NCBI GenBank assembly: GCA_910588365.1
Contig: CAJUQS010000173.1
Span: forward strand, 1 to 15,064
DNA length: 15,064 nucleotides
Direction: 5' to 3'
Source of the DNA: an uncultured Oscillospiraceae bacterium
GTDB lineage: Bacteria > Bacillota > Clostridia > Oscillospirales > Oscillospiraceae
Within the stretch, counting starts at the first letter, position 1, and each line of letters begins with the position of its first letter. The notes beneath the pieces were generated by a model that did no database searches, was not told where the DNA came from, and worked only from the letters and a program-made list of their open reading frames with translations. Of this stretch, positions 1-5,862 are shown piece after piece. The translations under genes were made by a program, and so were the position numbers.

Positions 1-116
1 GATGCCGGATGGACGAGGATTTTTCTCGTCAGACAAGGAGATTTTCCGCAGCAATCCTGACGGATTGCAAGGGAAAGCGACGCAGTATGGCGGGAAAAAG
101 ACTGGCCAGACAGCGT
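1..116. other. Hairpin-bearing segment without a recognised gene
   Basis: No gene is recognised here. Two consecutive perfect hairpins are visible: GACGAG/CTCGTC at 12-30 (6 bp, 7-nt loop) and GCAATCC/GGATTGC at 51-68 (7 bp, loop TGAC). On the minus strand this is where the body of the short secreted ORF at 117-248 would be expected to continue. The minus frame stays open past that ORF's stop to the window edge, but its residues look like no domain I know. A small repeat inserted into the gene is one explanation, not shown by the sequence alone. Confidence 0.3.
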
Positions 117-248
117 TCAACGGTTGTGAATACAGGTTCTAAAAGAGAGACTTGGCCTGCCGCTTGCCGCTCTGTAATCCACTGCCTGGGCATTTACAGC
201 AAGTATCAAAGAAACCAACACCGCCAGCGAAAGAACACGCTTACGCAT
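117..248 (-). CDS. Very short exported ORF, probably a truncated secreted protein
   Basis: The ATG at 248 follows AAGGAGGTG at a 5-7 nt distance. The 43-residue product begins MRKRVLSLAVLVSLILAVNA and has a clear signal peptide (basic start, hydrophobic core 5-18, cleavage probably after the AQA at 20-22). Only about 20 mature residues follow before TGA. Clostridial sigma/DUF4367 operons are often followed by a small exported protein of 100-170 residues, and the mature start with its PSLSF stretch resembles those. It therefore looks like a copy cut short by a frameshift or insertion. It is the third gene of the minus-strand unit, 95 bases after the DUF4367 stop, and its ribosome-binding site lies in a strong stem. 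A genuine tiny secreted peptide is the alternative. Function unknown. Confidence 0.45.
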   Translation of the reverse strand: MRKRVLSLAVLVSLILAVNAQAVDYRAASGRPSLSFRTCIHNR

Positions 249-255
249 AAAAACA

Positions 256-315
256 CCTCCTTCTGCATTTTCTAACAGGTTTTTTGTGTTCCTGCTATAG
301 AAATGCAGAAGGAGG
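256..315 (-). promoter_or_regulatory. Perfect 15-bp inverted repeat sequestering a Shine-Dalgarno
   Basis: The arms 256-270 (CCTCCTTCTGCATTT) and 301-315 (AAATGCAGAAGGAGG) are exact reverse complements 30 nt apart. In the minus-strand transcript the upstream arm supplies an anti-Shine-Dalgarno CCTCCTT, and the downstream arm is the AGAAGGAGG ribosome-binding site of the ORF starting at 248. Inside the loop a further stem AGCAGG/CCTGTT (one G-T pair) can form, giving a long hairpin. The expected effect is to block translation unless the stem is opened. It has no U-run on the minus strand, so it is not a typical terminator. The structure is seen; the regulatory role is inferred. Confidence 0.6.
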
Positions 316-343
316 CAAAATTCTCACATGCTTTTTGAGTTTT

Positions 344-1066
344 TTATTGATTTGTCATTTTTACCAAATAAACGCTCTCGGCCATATGCAATATGCTATC
401 TTCATTCACAAATGCACTGACGGAGAACTGCAAATTATGATCCGGGTCGATCCAAGTAACTGTACTATCCGCACTCTCTGGATCGCTTGACTGAAAGAGC
501 ACTCCGCTCAGTCCGTTTACCGTGACTGAAACAATGCCGGTATTTTCCGTGATAAAGTCACTGGCACTACCCTGCTGCATATACATGTAATCAAATACAA
601 TCCATGTGCCCTTTTCCTGATTCCAATAAAACGTACAGACATACCCCGGCAGTTCAACCCGTCTGCTCTCATCCTCCACATATCCCTCCGGCAGTTCCCC
701 AATCTCGTACTGCGGCATTTCTCCCGCCGTTTGCCTGCCCGAGTACTGGTAGGTAACATGGGACTCATACCACTCGGCGACCCAGCGGGATACAACCGCC
801 CTGGCGGTGGGGCTGGCCGCCAAAATGCCGGCAAAGAAGACGGAGGCAGCCAGCGCAACCACCGCAACCCGCCGTAGCGCCCGCATCCACATAGGGCGCG
901 CCCTCTCTCGGGCCCAGCCCAGTGGGTTTTTCAGCATAGCGCGCATCTGACGCCTGTGGCGGTGTGAGGCGGTAAAGGCGGATTGCTCCTCCCGCCCCTC
1001 CCAGTCCCGCTTGACGGCGCCTATCAGGACCCGCTCCAAGAGAGCGTCCAATTCCCGGTCTGTCAT
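344..1066 (-). CDS. Membrane-anchored DUF4367 protein, putative anti-sigma factor
   Basis: The product has 240 residues. The N-terminal about 65 residues are charged and cytoplasmic, with RHRRQMRAMLKNP at 36-48, a pattern usual in this family. One membrane segment lies at about 66-85. The extracytoplasmic C-terminal part (about 125-237) is a DUF4367 domain, recognised by TWIDPDHNLQFSVSAF at 204-219 and ILHMAESVYLVK at 225-236. The ATG overlaps the end of the sigma factor gene by 4 bases (ATGA), implying translational coupling. Sigma factor plus single-TM DUF4367 protein is a recurring clostridial pair in which the membrane protein is presumed to hold the sigma factor. That role is inference from context, since no ZAS zinc motif is visible. 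The family is clear; the signal sensed outside is unknown. Confidence 0.8.
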   Translation of the reverse strand: MTDRELDALLERVLIGAVKRDWEGREEQSAFTASHRHRRQMRAMLKNPLGWARERARPMWMRALRRVAVVALAASVFFAGILAASPTARAVVSRWVAEWYESHVTYQYSGRQTAGEMPQYEIGELPEGYVEDESRRVELPGYVCTFYWNQEKGTWIVFDYMYMQQGSASDFITENTGIVSVTVNGLSGVLFQSSDPESADSTVTWIDPDHNLQFSVSAFVNEDSILHMAESVYLVKMTNQ

Positions 1067-1587
1067 GGTTGGACCCCCTCCCTTTCCAGAATTTTCCGCA
1101 GCAGGGCCCGCCCTCTGCTGGCCCGCGTGCTTACCGCCGTCTCGGATATGCCCAAATGCGCCGCAATCTCCCTGTCCGTATAGCCCAGCAGCAGCTTCAT
1201 CTCCAGCACCGCCCGGTATGACTCCGGCAGGTCAGCAAAGAGCTCCACCAGGGCCCCATAATCTGAGATTTCGCCGACGCGCGCTTCAACGCCGTCCCAG
1301 TCCTCCAGGGGGACGGTCCGCCCCCTCCGGCGGAGAATCATGTTTGCCTCGTTCTTCACTATGGAAATGAGCCAGAAGGGCAGTTCCTCACATGGGATTT
1401 CATTTGTTTTTTCAAAATGGCGGATAACCTGCATAAACGCATTCTGCACGGCATCCTCAGCGTCACTCTGGTTTTGCAGAATCCCCATCGCGGCCATTTC
1501 CATCCGCCTGTGGTGACGCTCGTAGAGCTGAACGAAGGCCCGGCGGTCCCTATCGCTTTCCAATGCAGAAAGAAACATCAACAACAT
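1063..1587 (-). CDS. ECF-type RNA polymerase sigma factor (sigma-70 family)
   Basis: The product has 174 residues, the normal size for an ECF sigma factor. Region 2 spans about 15-90 and includes SDAEDAVQNAFMQV (41-54) and FWLISIVKNEANMILRRR (71-88). Region 4 spans about 112-165 with the helix-turn-helix YTDREIAAHLGISETAVSTR (136-155). The start at 1587 is preceded by GGAGGG with a 5-nt spacer. It is the first gene of the minus-strand unit and overlaps the DUF4367 gene by 4 bases, so sigma factor and its presumed membrane partner are made together. It directs RNA polymerase to an unknown regulon. A TTGACA-type promoter lies about 40-60 bases upstream, so autoregulation is not evident from its sequence. 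Confidence 0.9.
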   Translation of the reverse strand: MLLMFLSALESDRDRRAFVQLYERHHRRMEMAAMGILQNQSDAEDAVQNAFMQVIRHFEKTNEIPCEELPFWLISIVKNEANMILRRRGRTVPLEDWDGVEARVGEISDYGALVELFADLPESYRAVLEMKLLLGYTDREIAAHLGISETAVSTRASRGRALLRKILEREGVQP

Positions 1588-1623
1588 AAAAGCCCTCCGT
1601 ATATCCGCCGCTGATTATCTAAA

Positions 1624-1651
1624 AATATCATAACATATCCGCATATGTCAA
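1624..1651 (-). promoter_or_regulatory. Probable promoter of the sigma factor operon
   Basis: On the minus strand a consensus -35 TTGACA (1646-1651) is followed after 16 nt by GATATT (1624-1629). It sits 37 bases upstream of the sigma factor start. A small dyad CATAT-CCGC-ATATG (1634-1647) lies between the boxes and could be an operator, but it is short. Confidence 0.5.
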
Positions 1652-1681
1652 TAGATAGGAGGCTTTTCTGCCGCGCTCCTG

Positions 1682-1710
1682 TTGCCTTTTTCCGCTGGGT
1701 CTGCTATACT
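1682..1710 (+). promoter_or_regulatory. Probable promoter of the two-component operon
   Basis: TTGCCT (1682-1687), a 17-nt spacer and TATACT (1705-1710), with an extended -10 TG at 1702-1703. It lies 57 bases before the response regulator start and is divergent from the sigma operon promoter. No TnACA-N4-TGTAA dyad is seen here. Confidence 0.65.
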
Positions 1711-1766
1711 GTGCAGGTAAAATGGCTTTTTTGCACGGAAAAGCTGCGGAGATCTGGAGGAAATCT

Positions 1767-2441
1767 ATGTACAGGATCTTTCTAGTGGAGGACGACGACG
1801 CCATTGCCGCGGCGGTGGTCAAGTATATCAGCTCTTGGGGCTGGGAGGCCCGGCGGGCGGGGGATCTGACCCGCGTCATGGAGGAATTTTCCGACTTCGC
1901 GCCCCATCTGGTGCTGCTGGACATCGGACTGCCCTTCCGCAACGGGTACCACTGGTGCGCCGAGATCCGCAAGCTCAGCCGCACGCCCATCATCTTCCTC
2001 TCCTCTGCCTCGGACAACATGAACATCGTCATGGCCATGAACATGGGCGGCGACGACTTCATCCCCAAGCCCTTCGACCTGGAGGTGCTGGCGGCCAAGA
2101 TCCAGGCCCTGCTGCGGCGGACCTATGACTTCGGCGCGGCGGCGCCCCTGCTGGGCGCCGGGGGCGCGGTGCTGGACACCGGGGACAACACCCTCTCCTA
2201 TAAGGGGGAGAAGCTGGAGCTGAGCCGGAACGAGTACCGGATCCTGCAGGTGCTCCTGGAGCAGAAGGGCCGCACCGTCTCCCGGGACACCCTCATGCGC
2301 AAGCTGTGGGAGACGGACAGCTTTGTGGACGAGAACACCCTGACGGTGAACATAACCCGGCTGCGGCGGAAGCTGGAGGGCATCGGGCTGACGGACTTCA
2401 TCCGCACCAAAAAGGGCCTGGGGTATCTGATAGAGGGATAG
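1767..2441 (+). CDS. OmpR-family response regulator, BceR/GraR-like
   Basis: The product has 224 residues. The receiver domain (1-120) has the acidic pair in FLVEDDDA (5-12), phosphoacceptor Asp52 in LLDIGLP, a Ser/Ser pair at 79-80 and Lys101 in PKPFD. The C-terminal winged helix (about 130-224) contains LSRNEYRILQVLL and DENTLTVNITRLRRKLE. ATG 1767 was chosen because GGAGG (1756-1760) lies 6 nt before it and the product starts at the usual MYRIFLVEDD; an in-frame ATG at 1722 lies too far upstream. It is followed 3 bases later by a short two-TM kinase, the BceRS arrangement. In this family the regulator activates a BceAB-type ABC transporter that protects against cell-wall-active peptides. 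The matching transporter lies 2.65 kb downstream at 5095-7933. Confidence 0.9.
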   Translation: MYRIFLVEDDDAIAAAVVKYISSWGWEARRAGDLTRVMEEFSDFAPHLVLLDIGLPFRNGYHWCAEIRKLSRTPIIFLSSASDNMNIVMAMNMGGDDFIPKPFDLEVLAAKIQALLRRTYDFGAAAPLLGAGGAVLDTGDNTLSYKGEKLELSRNEYRILQVLLEQKGRTVSRDTLMRKLWETDSFVDENTLTVNITRLRRKLEGIGLTDFIRTKKGLGYLIEG

Positions 2442-2444
2442 CGT

Positions 2445-3431
2445 ATGAGGATTTTCTGGGGATACGTGAAGGAAAAGGCCTGGCTGCTGGCGCTGCTGGG
2501 GGTGTGTACGGGCCTGTTCGCCCTGGTGCTCGCCCTCTACGACCTGCCGGCGGAGGCGGCGGGATACGCGGGTCTGCTGTGTCTGGTGGTGGTCCTGACC
2601 TCCGCTGTGGTGGACTTCTCCCTCTGGCGGCGGAAGATCATGGAGCTGGAGGCGGTGGCCGGACAGGCGGCCCTGGCGCTGGACAAGCTGCCGGAGCCCG
2701 CCGGACTGAAGGAGCAGAGCTACCACGCGCTGCTGCTGGAGATGGAGGGGGCCCTGCGCGCGGCCGTCTCCGCCTCCGACGCCCGGGCGCGGGAGGCGGG
2801 GGACTACTATACCATGTGGGTCCACCAGATCAAGACGCCCATTGCCGCCATGCGCCTGATGCTCCAGGAGGACGGCACCCAGAGGGGCCGGGAGCTGGAG
2901 GCGGAGCTTTTCCGGGTGGAGCGGTACGTGGAGCTGGTGCTCAGCTACCTGCGCCTGGGCGGCGGCTCCACGGACTACCTCATCCGGGAGAGCGCCCTGG
3001 ACCCGATCCTGCGCCAGGCGGTGCGCAAGTACGCGCCCCTCTTCATCCGGGGGAAGGTGTCCCTGGATCTGCGGGAGACGGGCCTGCGGGTGCTCACGGA
3101 CGAGAAGTGGCTCCAGCTGGTGGTGGAGCAGGTCCTGTCCAACGCGGTGAAGTACGCGCCCGGCGGCCATGTGACGGTGTGGGCGGAGGGGGAGTGGCTG
3201 CTGATCGAGGATGACGGCGTGGGCATCGCCCGGGAGGACCTGCCCCGGATCTTTGACCGGGGGTTCACCGGCTGCAACGGCCGCATGGACAAGCGGGCCA
3301 CGGGTATCGGACTGTACCTGTGCGGCCAGATCTGCCGCCGCCTGGGCCACACCATCACCGTGGACTCCGAGCAGGGCCGGGGCACCCGGGTCACTATCGG
3401 CCTGGCAAGACCCTACCTGGAGGTGGAGTAG
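2445..3431 (+). CDS. Intramembrane-sensing histidine kinase, BceS/GraS-like
   Basis: The product has 328 residues. Two membrane segments (about 12-32 and 39-58) are joined by only a few outside residues, the mark of intramembrane-sensing kinases that depend on a transporter for sensing. The phosphoacceptor is His127 in WVHQIKTPIAAM. The ATPase domain has the N box QVLSNAVKYAPGG, the G1 box EDDGVGI, the F box IFDRGFTG and the G2 box TGIGLYL, so it looks intact. The gene starts 3 bases after the response regulator stop and belongs to the same operon. Its likely partner is the BceAB-type permease at 5855-7933, inferred from family knowledge. A multi-hairpin repeat begins 2 bases after its stop and may serve as the transcript end. 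Confidence 0.9.
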   Translation: MRIFWGYVKEKAWLLALLGVCTGLFALVLALYDLPAEAAGYAGLLCLVVVLTSAVVDFSLWRRKIMELEAVAGQAALALDKLPEPAGLKEQSYHALLLEMEGALRAAVSASDARAREAGDYYTMWVHQIKTPIAAMRLMLQEDGTQRGRELEAELFRVERYVELVLSYLRLGGGSTDYLIRESALDPILRQAVRKYAPLFIRGKVSLDLRETGLRVLTDEKWLQLVVEQVLSNAVKYAPGGHVTVWAEGEWLLIEDDGVGIAREDLPRIFDRGFTGCNGRMDKRATGIGLYLCGQICRRLGHTITVDSEQGRGTRVTIGLARPYLEVE

Positions 3432-3432
3432 G

Positions 3433-3499
3433 GGTATCCATACTTTTCGTTGAAAAGAAAAGTATCAAAAGAAGCTTTTGGGCGAAACTCCGTTTCGCC
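3433..3499 (+). repeat. Multi-hairpin intergenic repeat, copy A
   Basis: After GGTATCC (3433-3439) come three hairpins in a row. They are ATACTTTTC/GAAAAGTAT (3440-3465), CAAAAG/CTTTTG (3466-3480) and GGCGAAAC/GTTTCGCC with loop TCC (3481-3499). The same order of parts occurs in the copies at 7939-8007 and, inverted, at 8052-8124. More GC-rich relatives are at 4455-4563 and 4861-4963. It starts right after the kinase stop codon. Confidence 0.7.
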
Positions 3500-3554
3500 G
3501 TCAGGGGATCGGGGACGGAAAACCCTGCGCCGCAAGGACTCTACTGCTGGTCGG

Positions 3555-3584
3555 TTGACAGGAGAGCCGCTTTCTGCCTATACT
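3555..3584 (+). promoter_or_regulatory. Probable promoter of the HTH-membrane gene
   Basis: Consensus -35 TTGACA (3555-3560), an 18-nt spacer and TATACT (3579-3584). The predicted transcript start near 3591 leaves a very short leader in which the ribosome-binding site AAAGGAGGA (3591-3599) lies almost at the 5' end. The gene is therefore probably transcribed separately from the kinase operon. Confidence 0.65.
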
Positions 3585-3606
3585 TGCGGCAAAGGAGGAA
3601 TGCGTG

Positions 3607-4407
3607 ATGGCAGGAAACTACACAATCGACAATGAAAAATTCGGCGCGTTTCTGATCCAACTTCGGAAAGAGAACGGCATGACCCAGAAGGAGCTGGCGG
3701 AGAGGCTGTATGTATCGGACAAGGCGGTGAGCAAGTGGGAGCGGGGGCTGAGCCTGCCGGACATCGCCCTGCTCCAGCCCTTGGCGGAGATATACGATAT
3801 ATCTGTCACCGAGATCCTGAGCGGCCAGCGCATCCAGGCGGACGAGACCATGACGGTGCGGGACGTGGAGCCCCTGCTGGCGGCGGCCCTCACCCTGACG
3901 GCGGAGGAGCAGGCGGCCCAGCGGGAGCACCGGCGGACCTGGGGCAGGCGGTTCCTTCTGGCCCTGGCGGCCTTTGCCCTGGAGGTGTTTTTCCTGTGGC
4001 GGACCATGGCCGTGCCCCTTTTCGCGGACGAGGCGGTGATGCTGTGGCTGCCGCCCCTCTTTTCGGTGGCCTTCGGCGCGTACTTTGTCTTCTTCGTCAA
4101 GGAGAAGCTGCCGGCTTTCTACGACCAACACAGGATCAATTTTTACTCCGACGGCGCGCTGCGCCTGAACGTGCCCGGCGTCTGTTTCAACAACCGGAAC
4201 TGGCCCCACATCCTGAGCGCCATCCGCACCTGGGGCTGCGTCACCACCGCCGCCTGGGCGCTGGTTTTCGCCGCGCTGTGGCGGGCGGTAACAGCTCTGG
4301 CCGCGCCTGTGATGGCGGTAAATTTTATCACCATCTTTCTCGGGCTGCTGGCAATCCTGGGAGGATTCTTTATCCCTATCTGCGTAGTAGGAAAAAAGTA
4401 TGAATAG
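3607..4407 (+). CDS. XRE-family HTH protein with a four-segment membrane domain
   Basis: The product has 266 residues. An XRE/Cro-type HTH domain (about 13-67) is marked by GMTQKELAERLYVSDKAVSKW and ERGLSLPDIALLQPLAE. After a linker, four hydrophobic segments follow at about 114-132, 141-163, 207-226 and 233-262, so it is a membrane-tethered DNA-binding protein. ATG 3607 sits 8 nt after GGAGG; a GTG one codon upstream (3604) is the alternative. It lies between the two-component genes and the ABC transporter and has its own promoter. Clostridia have many such HTH-plus-membrane proteins of unknown targets. A role in controlling the neighbouring transporter is a guess from position only. Confidence 0.8.
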   Translation: MAGNYTIDNEKFGAFLIQLRKENGMTQKELAERLYVSDKAVSKWERGLSLPDIALLQPLAEIYDISVTEILSGQRIQADETMTVRDVEPLLAAALTLTAEEQAAQREHRRTWGRRFLLALAAFALEVFFLWRTMAVPLFADEAVMLWLPPLFSVAFGAYFVFFVKEKLPAFYDQHRINFYSDGALRLNVPGVCFNNRNWPHILSAIRTWGCVTTAAWALVFAALWRAVTALAAPVMAVNFITIFLGLLAILGGFFIPICVVGKKYE

Positions 4408-4454
4408 AGCTGGCGGGGCGGTCGTTCGGTTCTGCCGAATGACGCGAACCAAGT

Positions 4455-4563
4455 GGGGGCTCCGCGCCCCCACACCCCGCGGTACCTTTTTGTACGGACA
4501 AAAAGGTACCAAAAAGCCGCCGGGGGAGGGCCCCGGTCCCCCCGGCATCGCCCTCCGGGCGAT
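4455..4563 (+). repeat. Multi-hairpin repeat, copy D (left arm of an inverted pair)
   Basis: The parts in order are GGGGGC/GCCCCC around TCCGC (4455-4471), GGTACCTTTTTGT/ACAAAAAGGTACC with a 4-nt loop (4481-4510), a G/C-rich stem (about 4519-4546), and ATCGCCC/GGGCGAT with loop TCC (4547-4563). The first 55 or so bases recur almost unchanged, inverted, at 4908-4963. It begins 48 bases after the HTH-membrane gene stop. Confidence 0.75.
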
Positions 4564-4860
4564 ACTCCATATTTTGTTTATTTGCCCTTTGCTGCGGCTG
4601 GGCAGATTCTACCGATGGTGCCAGCCCTTCGTCTGCCGGATTTCTGCGTCTACCCACGGGTCCTATCGGGGGGCCCTGCTGTGGCACATCGGTGCGTTTT
4701 TGCGTGGTAGCGATTCGGAGGGTCCCCCTTTGCAGGGTCTATCCCTTTAAGAGGCCGGCAGGCGGAGTTGGTTGAGTGTCAGACCACTAGATCAGAACCC
4801 CGAAGGAATCGGTAGTTCACGGGGCACCGCAGCTCTTCACCTGGGAGCGTGTCCGAAAAT
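4564..4860. other. About 300 bases without a recognised gene, between inverted repeats
   Basis: No ORF here has a ribosome-binding site plus believable composition, and no RNA family is recognised. Part of it (about 4762-4830, with GTTGGTTGAGTGTCAGACC and CGGTAGTTCACGGGG) vaguely recalls a tRNA 3' half but does not fold as one. The segment is the interior of the inverted repeat pair 4455-4563 and 4861-4963. Confidence 0.4.
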
Positions 4861-4963
4861 CCCCCGCTATTTCAGGGGGCCTGGGGGGACACCCCCAGCG
4901 CCTTTTTGGGTACTTTTTGTGCGTACAAAAAGTACCCGCGGGGCGCGGGGGCGCGGAGCCCCC
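4861..4963 (-). repeat. Multi-hairpin repeat, copy E (right arm of an inverted pair)
   Basis: This is the inverted relative of copy D. Read on the minus strand it has the identical 17-base GGGGGC-TCCGC-GCCCCC hairpin (4947-4963) and GGGTACTTTTTGT/ACAAAAAGTACCC with a 4-nt loop (4908-4937). It continues with AAAAAG, a CTGGGGG/CCCCCAG stem (about 4879-4896) and a final CCCCC/GGGGG hairpin (4861-4879). Compensatory changes in the middle stem (GGTACC versus GGGTAC on both arms) show that base pairing is conserved rather than exact sequence. Confidence 0.75.
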
Positions 4964-4974
4964 GTATATACGAG

Positions 4975-5018
4975 AAAAGGCCGGAAGCTTACACGATTGT
5001 AAGGTTCCGGCCTTTTTT
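4975..5018 (+). terminator. Strong hairpin terminator before the ABC operon
   Basis: A 12-bp stem AAAAGGCCGGAA/TTCCGGCCTTTT, one G-G mismatch and a further 5 bp CTTAC/GTAAG close a 6-nt loop. The hairpin is followed by a T-run (5013-5018) and preceded by AAAA, so it may act in both directions. It would isolate the ABC promoter from upstream transcription. Its upper part is the TTACA-N4-TGTAA dyad listed separately. Confidence 0.7.
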
Positions 5019-5025
5019 GTAAGGT
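4988..5025 (+). promoter_or_regulatory. BceR-type operator (TTACA-CGAT-TGTAA) and second half-site
   Basis: TTACA (4989-4993), CGAT and TGTAA (4998-5002) form a perfect dyad extended by a C-G pair at 4988/5003. From memory, the binding motif of BceR-type regulators in Bacillus is TnACA-N4-TGTAA, which this matches at every fixed base. TTGTAAGGT at 4997-5005 recurs at 5017-5025, exactly 20 bp (two helical turns) downstream, like the weaker second site described for such promoters. The dyad lies about 30 bp upstream of the predicted -35 of the ABC genes. Binding by the regulator at 1767-2441 is inferred. Confidence 0.6.
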
Positions 5026-5032
5026 AAGTCGA

Positions 5033-5061
5033 TGGAACGGCGGGGCAGGATCGGTTATAAT
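5033..5061 (+). promoter_or_regulatory. Probable promoter of the ABC transporter operon
   Basis: A perfect -10 TATAAT (5056-5061) is preceded after 17 nt by a poor -35 TGGAAC (5033-5038). A weak -35 beside an upstream dyad is what an activator-dependent promoter looks like. The ribosome-binding site AAGGAGG lies at 5080-5086. Confidence 0.55.
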
Positions 5062-5094
5062 GGACCTGCAAACAAACCCAAGGAGGAAAAAACC

Positions 5095-5862
5095 ATGCCA
5101 ATCCTGCAAGTCAGTGATTTGAAAAAAGTCTATACCACCCGCTTCGGCGGCCAGCAGGTCCAGGCCCTCACCAGCGTCAACTTCGCCGTGGAGGCGGGGG
5201 AGTACGTGGCCATCATGGGCGAGTCCGGCAGCGGAAAGACCACCCTTCTGAATATCCTCGCCGCCCTGGATAAGCCCACCAGCGGCCAGGTGCTCCTGGA
5301 CGGGAAGGACATCGTCACCATCCGGGAGAAGAACATCGCCGCTTTCCGCAGGGACCACCTGGGCTTCGTGTTTCAGGACTTCAACCTGCTGGACACCTTC
5401 TCCATCCAGGACAACATTCTCCTGCCCCTGGTGCTGGCGGGGAAGCGGTTTCCGGAGATGGAGAAGCGGCTGCTCCCCCTGGCCCGGCGGCTGGGCATCG
5501 ACGGCCTGCTGAAAAAATATCCCTACGAGGTCTCCGGCGGCCAGAAGCAGCGGGTAGCCGTGGCCCGGGCCCTCATCACCGGGCCCCGCATCGTCCTGGC
5601 CGACGAGCCCACCGGGGCCCTGGACAGCAAGGCCACCGACAGCCTCCTGGGCCTCTTCGACCAGATCAACGCCGAGGGCCAGACCATCCTCATGGTCACC
5701 CACTCCACCAAGGCCGCCAGCCACGCCAAGCGGGTGCTGTTCATCCGGGACGGTGAGGTGTTCCACCAGATCTACAAGGGCGTCAGCTCCCCGGAGGAGA
5801 TGTATCAGAAGATCTCCGACACCCTGACCCTGCTGGCTTCCGGAGGTGAGGAGGATGCGTAA
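5095..5862 (+). CDS. ABC transporter ATP-binding protein, BceA-like
   Basis: The product has 255 residues, the standard size. All nucleotide-binding motifs are present: Walker A GESGSGKT (42-49), Q-loop Gln94 in FVFQDFNLL, signature VSGGQKQRVAVARAL (146-160), Walker B IVLADEPTGALD (166-177) and H-loop His203. ATG 5095 follows AAGGAGG by 8 nt; an in-frame ATG at 5032 lies upstream of the -10 box and is excluded. Its last 8 bases overlap the permease start, so the two are coupled. With that permease it forms a BceAB-type exporter or detoxifier that frees lipid II-cycle targets from peptide antibiotics and signals to the kinase. The substrate peptide cannot be told from the sequence. Confidence 0.92.
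   Translation: MPILQVSDLKKVYTTRFGGQQVQALTSVNFAVEAGEYVAIMGESGSGKTTLLNILAALDKPTSGQVLLDGKDIVTIREKNIAAFRRDHLGFVFQDFNLLDTFSIQDNILLPLVLAGKRFPEMEKRLLPLARRLGIDGLLKKYPYEVSGGQKQRVAVARALITGPRIVLADEPTGALDSKATDSLLGLFDQINAEGQTILMVTHSTKAASHAKRVLFIRDGEVFHQIYKGVSSPEEMYQKISDTLTLLASGGEEDA

Noticed and set aside
1782..3350. Minus-strand ORF of 522 codons opposite the two-component genes
   Set aside because: Antisense artefact of high GC codon use; both genes on the plus strand have intact family motifs.
4400..4750. Plus-strand ORFs in the gap after the HTH-membrane gene
   Set aside because: They run through the palindromic repeat arm, lack ribosome-binding sites and have no coherent composition.
4762..4830. 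tRNA-like stretch (GTTGGTTGAGTGTCAGACC ... CGGTAGTTCACGGGG)
   Set aside because: The T-arm-like GGTAGTTCA has no matching 3' strand, the would-be anticodon stem arms are not complementary and U33 is missing. At most it is a decayed relic.
5032..5094. N-terminal extension of the ABC ATPase from ATG 5032
   Set aside because: It would begin upstream of the -10 box, and the 21 extra residues are not part of the family. AAGGAGG points to 5095.
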